A stretch of 64,000 nucleotides of DNA from Bacteroidota bacterium (lineage in GTDB: Bacteria; Bacteroidota; Bacteroidia; AKYH767-A; OLB10), in the NCBI GenBank assembly GCA_019136655.1, contig JAGVTU010000001.1, forward strand, positions 1-64,000. The letters are read 5' to 3'. Both the position numbers and the translations under genes were made by a program. The notes beneath the pieces were generated by a model that saw only the letters and a program-made list of their open reading frames with translations, made no database searches and was not told where the DNA came from. The number at the start of each line of letters is the position of its first letter. The first letter of the stretch is position 1. Below are positions 1-9,484 of the stretch, in pieces.

Positions 1-1
1 A

Positions 2-274
2 GGTTGCAGAGAGGGTGAGATGTCAGCAAGTGCACTGAATGTATATCCGAACCCAACAGCAGGTGTGCTGAATGTGGAATATACTACAGAGAAAGGCACA
101 GCACAGGTAACAGTGCTTGACCTGAGTGGCAGAGTAGTGATGACACAGACACAATCTGCATCAGAAGGCAGAAACACTATGCAACTAGACCTGAGCAAGG
201 TAGCTAAGGGAGCGTACATGCTGAATGTACAAACTCAGAGCGGCAACAATCAGGTGAGAATTGTAGTGGAATAA
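2..274 (+). CDS. C-terminus of a T9SS-secreted protein (type A sorting domain), 5' truncated
   Basis: The frame is open from the first bases of the window, so this is the end of a longer gene rather than a complete small protein; an ATG at 20 lies inside the domain. The visible 90 residues form a Por-secretion C-terminal sorting domain: a YPNPTAG motif, then a beta-rich stretch with VLDLSGRVV, a KGAYMLNV segment and a final short strand (NQVRIVVE). This domain directs a folded protein through the T9SS outer-membrane translocon, where it is removed or used for anchoring. The function of the passenger lies off the window. A strong terminator follows 26 bases after the stop. Confidence 0.9.
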   Translation, partial: GCREGEMSASALNVYPNPTAGVLNVEYTTEKGTAQVTVLDLSGRVVMTQTQSASEGRNTMQLDLSKVAKGAYMLNVQTQSGNNQVRIVVE

Positions 275-300
275 AAGTTAGTCGGAAGACTGACAGATAA

Positions 301-338
301 AATAAAGCCTGCGAGCAATCGCAGGCTTTATTTTTTTT
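301..338. terminator. Rho-independent terminator
   Basis: Perfect 14-bp stem (301-314 with 319-332, core AAAGCCTGCGA) and a GCAA tetraloop, followed by a run of eight T. It ends the T9SS cargo gene. The A-rich left side would also let it work on the minus strand for the convergent lipase gene. Confidence 0.9.
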
Positions 339-392
339 ATGAGGCTATATTCCACTAAATTACTTTACTAAATAAAAGTAATTTCAGATTTC

Positions 393-1484
393 TCAATTTC
401 TTTTATTGGCCAGATAAAGGTAAGGTTCAAAGAAATGATGGATGAAAATTTTATCAGTGTTATCAGGAAATAGTTTGTAATAGTCTTTATCCGCAAAAAG
501 CACAATGGTTGCACCTGTACGTACGTAATTGGTGCAGTTTGCATATTCAGGCTTTTTGAATTCTTTTAAGTTCCTGGTCACAAGTTTACCTGCATATTTA
601 CCCAGATATTTTTTATATTGACGCATTGCCTTTAAAGGTGTTTTAATAAGTCTGTTGAATACATACATCGTAAATAAATTAGCAGGAAATTTTTGCTTTC
701 TGATTCCATTACGAGCTTTAATCAGAGGATTGGTTTTATTAAAATCATGAATAGTTTGAATAGAAATTGGAGTTTCAGGAACCCAGTCAGCAGAGTTTAC
801 CACATTAAAAGCCCAGCCATTGCGAGTAATATTTTCATACTCATAAGCAAAATATAAGTTGCCTGGCTTAGGTGCAGCACTGCAATAAGTTTTGAATGTG
901 ATATCAGCAGGTAATTGATGATTACTTTTGTAATGATAAAGCAATGATGTAATCAGATATGCAATTGCACCTCCCTGACTGTGTCCGGTAATTATAAAGT
1001 CTTTTATACCTGATTTGTAGCAGGAATCTATGCGTGGAAGCATATCTCGAATAAGATATGCAGTGGATAATGTCCAACCTGCATGTACGGCAGCCAAATC
1101 ATTAGAAGCAAAGTGGTATTTAAAAGTATCACCGGGAGCTAACACGAGATATCCTTTTGCCGGAATCATTCCAGCGTAGAGATTAGCCAACCAACTTTCA
1201 CTGGTGCCAATTGTGCCTCTTATTTTTATAACTGCTATGGAATCATTACTTCCCCACAGTGACCATTGATTTTGTAATCCAACTTCAGGTGATGTATAAA
1301 CATTCCGGTAATGATGCATCTGAACAGAATCAGGATATAGAGCGTCATTGTGTTTAATTTGTTTAAGCTGAAAACTTAATAATTCTATATACTCTTTAGG
1401 GTTATAACCGGCTTGAAGTTTTTCGGCTTTTATAACTGAAGAGAATAAAAATAGTAAGGTAAATAAAATGCACTGACGAAACAT
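393..1484 (-). CDS. Secreted class 3-type lipase
   Basis: Probable secreted or periplasmic triacylglycerol lipase/esterase of the alpha/beta hydrolase fold. The nucleophile elbow GHSQGG sits in the FIITGHSQGGAIAYL segment, as in lipase class 3 proteins (Ser nucleophile). The first ATG of the frame is at 1532, but the ATG at 1484 gives a clean signal peptide (MFRQCILFTLLFLFSSVIKA), so I choose 1484 (363 residues). A downstream Asp and His to complete the triad are plausible (ADWVP, IHHFFEP) but not proven. It stands alone and converges on the T9SS cargo gene. No sorting domain is visible at its C-terminus, so it probably stays in the periplasm or is anchored otherwise. Substrate unknown. Confidence 0.75.
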   Translation of the reverse strand: MFRQCILFTLLFLFSSVIKAEKLQAGYNPKEYIELLSFQLKQIKHNDALYPDSVQMHHYRNVYTSPEVGLQNQWSLWGSNDSIAVIKIRGTIGTSESWLANLYAGMIPAKGYLVLAPGDTFKYHFASNDLAAVHAGWTLSTAYLIRDMLPRIDSCYKSGIKDFIITGHSQGGAIAYLITSLLYHYKSNHQLPADITFKTYCSAAPKPGNLYFAYEYENITRNGWAFNVVNSADWVPETPISIQTIHDFNKTNPLIKARNGIRKQKFPANLFTMYVFNRLIKTPLKAMRQYKKYLGKYAGKLVTRNLKEFKKPEYANCTNYVRTGATIVLFADKDYYKLFPDNTDKIFIHHFFEPYLYLANKRN

Positions 1485-1644
1485 AGTTTGAAAAATTGAT
1501 GGTGAGGGGCAAAATAAAAGAGAATCCTGCATGACATCAACTGAATAAGTTGTTGCAATGGAGAAGTATTGAACGTTATTTTTAACCGATCAGAAGAAAT
1601 TCAGGCAAACAAAAATGATCTCTTAAATACTATAAATAATAAGA

Positions 1645-1671
1645 CAGCCGTCAATCAGAGAAAGACGGCTG
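1645..1671 (-). terminator. Probable terminator after mreB
   Basis: Inverted repeat CAGCCGTC (1645-1652) / GACGGCTG (1664-1671) with an 11-base loop. On the minus strand it is followed by a T-rich TCTTATTATTT stretch. It lies 23 bases past the mreB stop and suggests that mreB transcription ends here. The T-tract is interrupted, so the call is moderate. Confidence 0.6.
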
Positions 1672-1693
1672 CATAAAAATTCTAAGAGTACTG

Positions 1694-2716
1694 TTAAGGA
1701 ATAAGGAATTTAAAACGATCAATGTTTTTAAGAGCAATACCTGTTCCGCGTACTACTGCACGCAATGGATCTTCGGCAATATGCACAGGTAATTTTGTTT
1801 TCATTGATATCCGTTTGTCTAATCCTCTGAGCAAAGCTCCACCACCGGTGAGATAAATTCCGGTACGGTAAATATCTGCTGAAAGTTCAGGAGGAGTCAT
1901 CTCCAGAGCTTTGAGAATAGCCTCTTCTATTTTACTGATGCTCTTATCGAGGGCATGAGCAATTTCAGAGTAGGTTACGGTAATCTCTTTAGGAATTCCT
2001 GTCATCAAATCGCGGCCATGAACTGCATAATCAGAAGGTGGATTGTCTAATTCGGGGAGTGCAGATCCTACTTCTATTTTAATCATTTCCGCACTGCGTT
2101 CACCAATTAAAATGTTGTGTTGTCTGCGCATATAGTCCCATATATCCATTGTGAAACCGTCACCGGCAACACGAATAGACTGATCACAAACAATTCCTCC
2201 TAATGCAATAACTGCAATTTCGCTGGTGCCTCCACCAATGTCAATAATCATATTTCCCATTGGCTCTTCCACATCAATTCCAATACCTATAGCTGCAGCC
2301 ATCGGTTCGTGAATTAGATAAACTTCTTTAGCACCGGCATGTTCGGCACTGTCGCGCACTGCTCTTTTTTCAACCTCGGTAATTCCTGAAGGAATACAAA
2401 TCACCATTTTTAAAGAGGGCTGAAACAATCTCCTGTTAGGATTAATCATTTTTATCATTCCGCGAATCATGTGTTCTGCTGCATCAAAATCAGCAATTAC
2501 ACCATCTTTCAGCGGTCGTATTGTTTTTATATTTTCATGAGTTTTCCCGTGCATCATCATAGCCTGTTTGCCAACGGCAAGTACTTTACCCGAAGTGCGG
2601 TCAATGGCAACTATACTGGGTTCATCCACTACTACTTTGTCATTGTGGATGATTAATGTGTTTGCTGTTCCGAGGTCAATGGCTATTTCCTGAGTGAGAA
2701 AATCAAATAATCCCAT
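1694..2716 (-). CDS. mreB: Rod shape-determining protein MreB
   Basis: Actin-like cytoskeletal ATPase that organises lateral cell-wall synthesis at the inner membrane. The 340 residues match the usual length. Visible motifs are the phosphate-1 loop in EIAIDLGTANTLI, the phosphate-2 loop IIDIGGGTSEIAVI, and YLTGGGALLRGLD near the end. The N-terminal MGLFDFL is the amphipathic membrane-binding helix seen in many MreB proteins. It lies 109 bases downstream of purH on the same strand, an order common in Bacteroidota. The usual followers mreC, mreD and rodA are absent; a hairpin and an unrelated lipase come next. Presence of MreB suggests a rod or filament-shaped cell. Confidence 0.97.
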   Translation of the reverse strand: MGLFDFLTQEIAIDLGTANTLIIHNDKVVVDEPSIVAIDRTSGKVLAVGKQAMMMHGKTHENIKTIRPLKDGVIADFDAAEHMIRGMIKMINPNRRLFQPSLKMVICIPSGITEVEKRAVRDSAEHAGAKEVYLIHEPMAAAIGIGIDVEEPMGNMIIDIGGGTSEIAVIALGGIVCDQSIRVAGDGFTMDIWDYMRRQHNILIGERSAEMIKIEVGSALPELDNPPSDYAVHGRDLMTGIPKEITVTYSEIAHALDKSISKIEEAILKALEMTPPELSADIYRTGIYLTGGGALLRGLDKRISMKTKLPVHIAEDPLRAVVRGTGIALKNIDRFKFLIP

Positions 2717-2825
2717 TATACTATTTTTTATTGATGTTTTAAATTATTTTTTGATGTTATAAAGAAAATCAAAATATGTTTATGTTTTTTGATCTGTCGG
2801 TATTTGTCAATTTTTGAAATTCAGT

Positions 2826-4415
2826 TTAATGTTTGAAATGTCGTTTTCCTGTTAATACCATTGTCATATTGTTTTTGTTACAGAATGCAATTGAATCCTT
2901 ATCTTTAATGGAGCCACCCGGTTGAACAACAGCCTCAATCCCCGAATTAAATGCAATTTCCACGCAATCGGGGAACGGAAAGAAGGCATCGCTTGCCATT
3001 ATTGCTCCATTCAGATTAAATCCAAAATGTTTTGCCTTTGCAATGGCATGCTGTAGTGCATCAACACGTGAGGTTTCACCGGCACCAATTCCAAGCAGTT
3101 GTTTATTTTTCGCAAGAACAATGGCATTGCTTTTCAAATTGCGCACTATTTTATTTGCAAAAAGCATGTCTGAAATTTCCTGTTGTATCGGTTTTCTTGT
3201 AGTTGCAAATTCCCAGTTATCTGCAGACATCTCATCCTGATCTTTGGTTTGTACTAAATATCCATTAAGGGCTGAGCGAATTGAAACAGTATTAGTAACA
3301 GATGGCTTTAGTTTTAAAAGAATACGATTTTTCTTTTCACTTAAGATAGCTAAAGCGTCAGCAGTAAAATCTTTTGCAATTAATATTTCAAAAAATAATG
3401 TTTTCATTTCTGCTGCTAAAGTTGCATCAATAGATGCATTGCAAACGATAATTCCACCAAAGGCAGATACAGGGTCACCAGCCAATGAATCTTTCCATGC
3501 CTCTGCTGAAGAGCTTCGTGTAGCAAGCCCACAGGCATTATTGTGTTTGATAATGCCAATGGTAATGCCATCTTCCTCCTTAAATTCAGAGATAAGACTG
3601 AGTGCAGCGTCACAATCGAGCAAATTGTTATAGGATAATTCTTTGCCTGAAAGCTGATCGAAAATTTCGTTCAGCAGGCCATAATACGAGGCCTGCTGAT
3701 GTGGATTTTCGCCATATCGTAATTGCTTTCTGTTGTTGAGGCGTAAACTGATTTCGTCTGTAAGAAAATTTTGCTGAGGATTAAAATATTTTTGAATGGC
3801 AAAATCATAATTGCTGGTAAGCCTGAAAGCATTTGCAGCTAAGGTTCTGCGTAGTTCAAGAGTGGTTTCTCCTCTCAAATCTACATAATGTTGCAGGAAT
3901 AATTGCCTGTCAGCAGGGCTGCAAACGATGGTAACATCGTTGAAGTTTTTAGCAGCGGCACGAATGAGAGAAACACCTCCGATATCAATTTTCTCTATGA
4001 TGGCATCTTCAGAAGCACCTGAACTTACTGTTTCTTCAAAAGGATACAAATCCACCATTACCAAATCCACTGCAGGAATTTCATAAGTATTGATCTCCTC
4101 CAGATCGGATGAAACATTTCTGCGATGCAGAATACCTCCGAAAATTTTTGGGTGAAGAGTTTTTACCCTTCCTCCAAGAATGGAAGGATAATGTGTTACA
4201 TCTTCAACAGCAGTAACATCATAACCCAGTGTTTGAATAAAATCATAGGTTCCACCGGTTGCATAAAGTGCCACACCATTTTCATGCAATGCTTTTAATA
4301 CCGGTTCGAGGCCTGTTTTGTAATAAACGGAGATAAGTGCGCTTCTGATTTTCACTTTCTTACTAATTGTTATGAGTCTTGCTGAAGAATTTGCAAAAAT
4401 AGGCAAGTGAATCAT
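2826..4415 (-). CDS. purH: Bifunctional AICAR formyltransferase / IMP cyclohydrolase
   Basis: Catalyses the last two steps of de novo IMP synthesis: formylation of AICAR with 10-formyl-THF, then ring closure. The N-terminal IMP cyclohydrolase (MGS-like) domain shows ALISVYYKTGL, YATGGTYDFI and GGRVKTLHPKIFGGILHRR. The formyltransferase domain shows LRYGENPHQQASYY, IIKHNNACGLA and the end segment FPFPDCVEIAF. At 529 residues it is slightly longer than usual (about 510). The first 20 residues (MIHLPIFANSSARLITISKK) look like a non-homologous extension, so translation may begin at the GTG at 4355, giving MKIRSALISV; no ATG lies between. It works with PurB (38404-39747), which acts in the same pathway. 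Confidence 0.97.
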   Translation of the reverse strand: MIHLPIFANSSARLITISKKVKIRSALISVYYKTGLEPVLKALHENGVALYATGGTYDFIQTLGYDVTAVEDVTHYPSILGGRVKTLHPKIFGGILHRRNVSSDLEEINTYEIPAVDLVMVDLYPFEETVSSGASEDAIIEKIDIGGVSLIRAAAKNFNDVTIVCSPADRQLFLQHYVDLRGETTLELRRTLAANAFRLTSNYDFAIQKYFNPQQNFLTDEISLRLNNRKQLRYGENPHQQASYYGLLNEIFDQLSGKELSYNNLLDCDAALSLISEFKEEDGITIGIIKHNNACGLATRSSSAEAWKDSLAGDPVSAFGGIIVCNASIDATLAAEMKTLFFEILIAKDFTADALAILSEKKNRILLKLKPSVTNTVSIRSALNGYLVQTKDQDEMSADNWEFATTRKPIQQEISDMLFANKIVRNLKSNAIVLAKNKQLLGIGAGETSRVDALQHAIAKAKHFGFNLNGAIMASDAFFPFPDCVEIAFNSGIEAVVQPGGSIKDKDSIAFCNKNNMTMVLTGKRHFKH

Positions 4416-4477
4416 TTAAAATTTGTTAAAATGAAAATAATTATATCTCTGTGGCGGTAGTGCTTTGGGCAAGTTGC

Positions 4478-4485
4478 TATTTTTG
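4478..4485 (+). promoter_or_regulatory. Bacteroidota-type -7 box (TATTTTTG)
   Basis: Perfect TAnnTTTG match. It lies only five bases before the GTG at 4491, so transcription would begin close to that codon; either the mRNA is nearly leaderless or the real start is further inside. No good TTTG box is seen 17-19 bases upstream. Confidence 0.45.
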
Positions 4486-4490
4486 TTCAG

Positions 4491-5753
4491 GTGAAACGAT
4501 TCGGAATTTTTATAAAACTGCTGAATGAAAGCATTGCTTTTGCCTGGCATGCACTTAGGTCGAATAAGCTACGAACAGTGCTTTCTTTGCTCGGTATTTC
4601 CATAGGAATATTTGCTATAATAAGTGTTTTTACTATGGTAGATGCTATGGAAAATAATGTAAGAAGCAGTGTGGAGTCCTTAGGGGATAGAACGGTTTAT
4701 GTACAGAAATGGCCCTGGATATTTGGAGGAGATTATCCCTGGTGGAAGTATTGGCAAAGACCATTGCCATCGGTAAAAGAAATGCATGAATTAGCCAATC
4801 GTGCCAAAAGCATTGAAGCATTATCTTTTGAAGCAGCTGTTAACGGACAAACAGTAAAGTACCAGAGTAATAACGTTGAGAATGCAACGGTAATGATTGT
4901 TTCACACGATTTTAATAAAATTAAATCTTTTGAATTGACAGAAGGAAGATATTTTACCGAATCTGAATCCAATTCAGGAAGACCGGTAACAATATTAGGT
5001 AGCAGTGTTGCAGAAGGTTTGTATAACCATACAAGTGCTGTTGGTAAGCAAATTACTGTATTGGACCGTAAGATGGAAGTAATTGGTGTATTCAAAGAAG
5101 AAGGGAAGAGTTTGATGGGAACAGAAATGGATAATACCGTTGTGATTCCTATTAACTTTGGAAGAAATATCATCAATATAAGAAGCGACAGGATTGACCC
5201 TTATATCAAAGCTAAAGTTAAAGAAGGGGTTTCGATACAATATGCCAGTGATGAGTTGAAAAGTATAATGAGAAGTTTGCGCAGGTTAAGGCCTGTTGAT
5301 GAAGATAATTTTTCCATCAACCAATCAAGTTTATTGAGTAATAATATAACAAGTATATTCAGCACTCTGGATATAGCGGGAATCATTATAGGCGGATTTT
5401 CTATTTTGGTCGGAGGATTTAGCATAGCCAATATCATGTTTGTGTCGGTAAGGGAGCGCACGCACCAGATAGGAATTCAGAAATCTCTTGGTGCAAAAAA
5501 TTATTTCATACTGATGCAATTCTTGTTTGAAGCCGTTGTGTTATGTATAATTGGTGGTTTAGTTGGGTTGATGATTATTTACATTCTGACTCTGATAATA
5601 ACTTATGCTGCTGATTTTACACTTACTCTTACATTAAAAAATATCAGTTTGGGAATTCTGATTTCAGCGGCAATAGGCTTGATATCCGGATTTATACCTG
5701 CATATTCAGCTTCAAAACTTGATCCGGTTGAAGCTATTCGCACAAACGGATAA
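4491..5753 (+). CDS. MacB/FtsX-family ABC transporter permease
   Basis: Inner-membrane permease subunit of the MacB type (LolE/FtsX topology). A first membrane helix follows ALRSNKLRTVLSLLGISIGIFAII. A periplasmic MacB_PCD-like domain of about 230 residues comes next, then three helices in the FtsX core, including the typical VRERTHQIGIQKSLGAKNYF coupling segment and the end motif PAYSASKLDPVEAIR. Such permeases use ATP hydrolysed by a partner to move or release substrates (antibiotics, lipoproteins, peptides) from the periplasm. No ATPase or membrane-fusion partner is next to it, so it must pair with a subunit coded elsewhere. The start is GTG, with no ATG nearby. It is divergent from purH. 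Confidence 0.9.
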   Translation: MKRFGIFIKLLNESIAFAWHALRSNKLRTVLSLLGISIGIFAIISVFTMVDAMENNVRSSVESLGDRTVYVQKWPWIFGGDYPWWKYWQRPLPSVKEMHELANRAKSIEALSFEAAVNGQTVKYQSNNVENATVMIVSHDFNKIKSFELTEGRYFTESESNSGRPVTILGSSVAEGLYNHTSAVGKQITVLDRKMEVIGVFKEEGKSLMGTEMDNTVVIPINFGRNIINIRSDRIDPYIKAKVKEGVSIQYASDELKSIMRSLRRLRPVDEDNFSINQSSLLSNNITSIFSTLDIAGIIIGGFSILVGGFSIANIMFVSVRERTHQIGIQKSLGAKNYFILMQFLFEAVVLCIIGGLVGLMIIYILTLIITYAADFTLTLTLKNISLGILISAAIGLISGFIPAYSASKLDPVEAIRTNG

Positions 5754-5883
5754 TTTGTTTTTCAGAAGTTTTTATCCGGGATTTATTCAGCAAGTTGGAA
5801 ATTGGATGTCGTTTTTCTATGACAAAATATTCAAGCATCTTGTTCACTGAATTTATTTTTACTTTGCAGAGGTTTATATTTAA

Positions 5884-7464
5884 ATGACAAGAAATAAAAA
5901 ACTGTTTTTATCAGTGCTATCAGCACTGATGCTATGGGTATGCTGGCCTGCAGGAGGTATAACGGCAATTGTTTTTGTAAGCTTGGTTCCATTGTTGCTG
6001 ATGGAGTATTATGCTGCACATGAATCAGCCATCAGTAAGGCTCAGATATTCGGCTACTCCTATCTTACATTTTTGTTATGGAATGGAGCCACTACCTGGT
6101 GGGTTTGCAATGCAACCTTAGGCGGAGGACTTTTTGCCATATTCTGCAATGCTTTGTTTATGGCAGTTGTATTTCAGTTGTTTCATGTGGTTCACAAAAG
6201 GTCTGGTGATTTGGTGGGATATTTTTCACTGATAGTTTTCTGGCTTGCATTTGAATATTTGCATCTTCACTGGGAGTTAAGCTGGCCTTGGCTTACATTG
6301 GGTAATGTGTTTTCTGTTCAACCCACATGGATTCAGTGGTATGAATGGACCGGGTCACTGGGAGGATCGCTGTGGGTGTTGGTGGTGAATATTCTGATAA
6401 CACAATGGCTGTTGAGCAGTGAGGTAAAGAGAAAGAAGAAAATGTATGCAGTAGTAACAGTACTGATTGTTCCGCTTATTATTTCCGGTATCAGATATTA
6501 CACTTATGAGGAGAAAGGCAAAACCATCAGAGTTATTGCAACGCAACCGAATATAGACCCATACAACGAAAAATTTTCGGGGATGAGCAATGAGGAGCAG
6601 ATTATAAAAGTATTACAATTGGCCAATCTTGAGTCTCCTGACTCTGCAGATTATATTTTAGCACCTGAAACTGCTATAGCAAATTCTCTTTGGGAGTCGG
6701 ATATGGAAGAATATCCTGAGATAAAATTATTGCGCAATTACATGAGTGCTTATCCTCATATTAAATTGATTGTTGGGGCTTCAACATCCAAAGTTTATGC
6801 AGCAGATGAAAAACTTTCGGCAACCGCTCGTAAATTTACACAACAGGATGGCTATTATGATTCATACAATACGGCTTTGTTTTTTCAAAACAAAAAACCG
6901 TTACAGATTTTTCACAAGTCTAAATTAGTGCCAGGTGTAGAGCGAATGCCATACCCTAAAATTTTTGGTTTTCTTGAAAAATTGTCAATTGATATGGGTG
7001 GAACTTCAGGTAGTCTTGGGGTACAACCGGAGCCCTCCGTGTTTATATCATCCGATTCAGAAATTGCAGCACCTGTAATATGTTATGAATCCATTTATGG
7101 CGACTATCTTGCAGAGTATATTCATAAGGGAGCACAATGGATAGCTGTAATTACCAATGACGGATGGTGGGGAAATACGCCCGGTTACAGGCAACACTTT
7201 CAATATGCACGCATACATGCTATAGAGTTGCGAAGAGATATTGCACGTTCTGCCAATACAGGAATCAGTGGTTTTATCAACCAACGCGGGGACGTGTTGC
7301 AGCAAACACCTTACTGGCAGGAAGCAGTAGTACGAGAGCGTATTACTCTGAATAATCAAATAACGATTTATGCACGTTATGGCGATTACATTGGGGTAAT
7401 AGCAGCATGTTTGTTTCTTCCGCTGCTGTTGACAGCTTTTCTCAAGCGAAAGAAAAGCATATAG
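5884..7464 (+). CDS. lnt: Apolipoprotein N-acyltransferase
   Basis: Integral inner-membrane enzyme that adds the third acyl chain to the N-terminal cysteine of lipoproteins, the last step after Lgt and LspA. About six N-terminal helices (residues 8-205) precede a periplasmic nitrilase-type domain. The catalytic triad is visible: Glu262 (LAPETAI), Lys345 (FHKSKLVPG) and Cys400 (PVICYESIYGD), in the spacing expected for Lnt. A C-terminal helix (about 503-520) closes the protein. Length (526) is typical. It heads a run of same-strand genes (lpd, marC, rnhA) with short gaps, though their functions are unrelated. A weak -7-like TTACTTTG lies shortly before the start. Confidence 0.95.
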   Translation: MTRNKKLFLSVLSALMLWVCWPAGGITAIVFVSLVPLLLMEYYAAHESAISKAQIFGYSYLTFLLWNGATTWWVCNATLGGGLFAIFCNALFMAVVFQLFHVVHKRSGDLVGYFSLIVFWLAFEYLHLHWELSWPWLTLGNVFSVQPTWIQWYEWTGSLGGSLWVLVVNILITQWLLSSEVKRKKKMYAVVTVLIVPLIISGIRYYTYEEKGKTIRVIATQPNIDPYNEKFSGMSNEEQIIKVLQLANLESPDSADYILAPETAIANSLWESDMEEYPEIKLLRNYMSAYPHIKLIVGASTSKVYAADEKLSATARKFTQQDGYYDSYNTALFFQNKKPLQIFHKSKLVPGVERMPYPKIFGFLEKLSIDMGGTSGSLGVQPEPSVFISSDSEIAAPVICYESIYGDYLAEYIHKGAQWIAVITNDGWWGNTPGYRQHFQYARIHAIELRRDIARSANTGISGFINQRGDVLQQTPYWQEAVVRERITLNNQITIYARYGDYIGVIAACLFLPLLLTAFLKRKKSI

Positions 7465-7500
7465 TTTTTTTCAGACCTTTGCCGTATTAATAAAATACAA

Positions 7501-8904
7501 ATGGAATCATTTGATGTAACGGTGATAGGCTCAGGACCTGGAGGATATGTTGCAGCAATAAGATGTGCGCAACTTGGATTTAAAACTGCATTGATTGAAA
7601 AATACAATACATTAGGAGGAACATGTCTGAATGTGGGTTGCATACCATCAAAGGCACTGCTCGACTCGTCAGAGCATTTTTATAATGCCACAACGCATTT
7701 TAAAGAACATGGAATTGACATCAAGGATGTAAAAGCAAACCTCCCGCAGATGATAAAAAGAAAAGCGGCTGTGGTGAAGCAAACGTGTGATGGTGTGAGT
7801 TTTCTGATGAAAAAAAATAAAGTCACTGTCATTACAGGTCATGCATCTTTTAAAAGTGCTACGGTTATTTCAATTACAGGAACTGATGGAAAAGTTTCGG
7901 AAATTGAAACCAGGCGTGCAATAATTGCAACGGGCTCCAAGCCTTCAGCATTGCCGGGAATTACCATTGACAAGAAGCGTGTGATAACTTCAACTGAAGC
8001 ATTGGAGTTAAAAGAGATACCAAAGCATCTCATCATAATTGGTGGTGGTGTTATCGGCCTTGAACTGGGTTCGGTGTATGCAAGGCTGGGAGCTAAGGTT
8101 ACGGTTATTGAATTTCTGGATTCCATCATTGCCAACATGGACCGTGCATTAGGTAAAGAATTGCAAAAAGTGCTTGTTAAAGAGGGATTTGAATTTTTGC
8201 TGAGCCATAAAGTTACATCTGTAAAAAGCAGTGCCAAAGAGGTGCAGGTAGAAGCTGAGAACAGTAAAGGAGAAAAAGTTAAACTGAACGGTGATTATTG
8301 TCTGGTAGCAGTTGGACGTAAACCTTATACTGAAAAATTAGGATTGGAAAATGCCGGAGTAAAAACTGATGAACGCGGAAGAATTTTAACGGATGACAAT
8401 CTTCAAACCAACGTATCAGGCATTTACGCAATAGGCGATGTGGTTAAAGGAGCTATGCTTGCACATAAAGCAAGTGAAGAAGGTACACTCGTTGCAGAAG
8501 TTATGGCAGGACAGCAACCGCATATCAATTACAGGTTGATTCCCGGTGTGGTTTATACCTGGCCTGAAGTAGCTTCAGTAGGTTTCACGGAAGAAGAGCT
8601 GAAAGCAAACGGAACTCAGTATAAGGCAGGAAGTTTTCCATTTAAAGCCAGTGGCAGAGCCCGTGCAAGTATGGATACAGATGGATTTGTAAAGGTATTG
8701 GCTGACAAATCAACGGATGAAATATTAGGTGTTCACATAATTGGGCCAAGAGCTGCCGATATGATTGCCGAAGCAGTGGTTGCAATGGAGTACAGGGCAT
8801 CGGCAGAAGATATTGCTCGCATGAGTCATGCGCATCCCACATTTACTGAGGCAATTAAAGAAGCATGTCTTGCAGCTACTGAAAACAGAGCAATTCATAT
8901 TTAA
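7501..8904 (+). CDS. lpdA: Dihydrolipoyl dehydrogenase (E3)
   Basis: FAD-dependent E3 subunit that reoxidises dihydrolipoyl groups of the 2-oxoacid dehydrogenase complexes and the glycine cleavage system, using NAD. It shows the N-terminal FAD dinucleotide motif GSGPGGYVAAI, the redox-active disulfide GGTCLNVGCIPSK, the NAD-binding motif GGGVIGLELGSVYARLG, the second FAD segment IYAIGDV and the C-terminal catalytic HAHPTFTEAIKEA (His-Glu pair) contributed across the dimer. Length (467) is standard. No E1 or E2 genes are beside it, so this is probably a shared E3. It begins 36 bases after lnt, behind an imperfect -7 box (GACCTTTG at 7474-7481). Confidence 0.97.
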   Translation: MESFDVTVIGSGPGGYVAAIRCAQLGFKTALIEKYNTLGGTCLNVGCIPSKALLDSSEHFYNATTHFKEHGIDIKDVKANLPQMIKRKAAVVKQTCDGVSFLMKKNKVTVITGHASFKSATVISITGTDGKVSEIETRRAIIATGSKPSALPGITIDKKRVITSTEALELKEIPKHLIIIGGGVIGLELGSVYARLGAKVTVIEFLDSIIANMDRALGKELQKVLVKEGFEFLLSHKVTSVKSSAKEVQVEAENSKGEKVKLNGDYCLVAVGRKPYTEKLGLENAGVKTDERGRILTDDNLQTNVSGIYAIGDVVKGAMLAHKASEEGTLVAEVMAGQQPHINYRLIPGVVYTWPEVASVGFTEEELKANGTQYKAGSFPFKASGRARASMDTDGFVKVLADKSTDEILGVHIIGPRAADMIAEAVVAMEYRASAEDIARMSHAHPTFTEAIKEACLAATENRAIHI

Positions 8905-8921
8905 TAACTAAAATTTCTGAA

Positions 8922-9482
8922 ATGAAAATCAAAGAAATTATTACCGTCTCCATGATTTTGTTTTCGGTGATAGATATCATTGGATCTGTACCTGTAATCA
9001 TTAATATTCGGAAGAATGTTGGTACAATTCATCCTGAAAAATCTTCCATAGTGGCTTTGTTGATTATGATTGTTTTCCTTTTTTTAGGTGAAAACATATT
9101 GAATCTTATAGGACTTGATGTTTCCTCATTTGCCATTGCCGGTTCTCTTGTTTTGTTTTTTCTCGCTTTGGAAATGATTCTTGGAATTAAACTCTACAAA
9201 GACGAAATGCCGGAATCGGCAAGTATTGTTCCTATTGCATTTCCACTTATTGCAGGTAGCGGAACAATGACAACACTGTTAACCTTGCGAAGTGAATATG
9301 ACATCCTGACTATCATTATTGGTGTGTTGTTAAATATGATTTTAGTGTATCTGAGTCTGAAGAATCTAGGGTTTATCGAACGTATTCTCGGCCCAACAGG
9401 AATTGCCATTGTAAGGAAAGTTTTTGGTTTTATTTTGTTGGCAATTGCAGTGAAATTATTCAAGAGTAATTTGCATATCTGA
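8922..9482 (+). CDS. MarC-family integral membrane protein
   Basis: Six-helix inner-membrane protein of the MarC/UPF0056 family (186 residues, typical). The N-terminal SVIDIIGSVPVIINI stretch and the segment PIAFPLIAGSGTMTTLLTL are hallmarks of the family, and the C-terminus GPTGIAIVRKVFGFILLAIAVKLF fits as well. The role is not settled; despite the name, MarC is not accepted as a drug-resistance determinant. It follows lpdA by 17 bases and precedes rnhA by 2, so it is probably cotranscribed. Confidence 0.9.
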   Translation: MKIKEIITVSMILFSVIDIIGSVPVIINIRKNVGTIHPEKSSIVALLIMIVFLFLGENILNLIGLDVSSFAIAGSLVLFFLALEMILGIKLYKDEMPESASIVPIAFPLIAGSGTMTTLLTLRSEYDILTIIIGVLLNMILVYLSLKNLGFIERILGPTGIAIVRKVFGFILLAIAVKLFKSNLHI

Positions 9483-9484
9483 TA

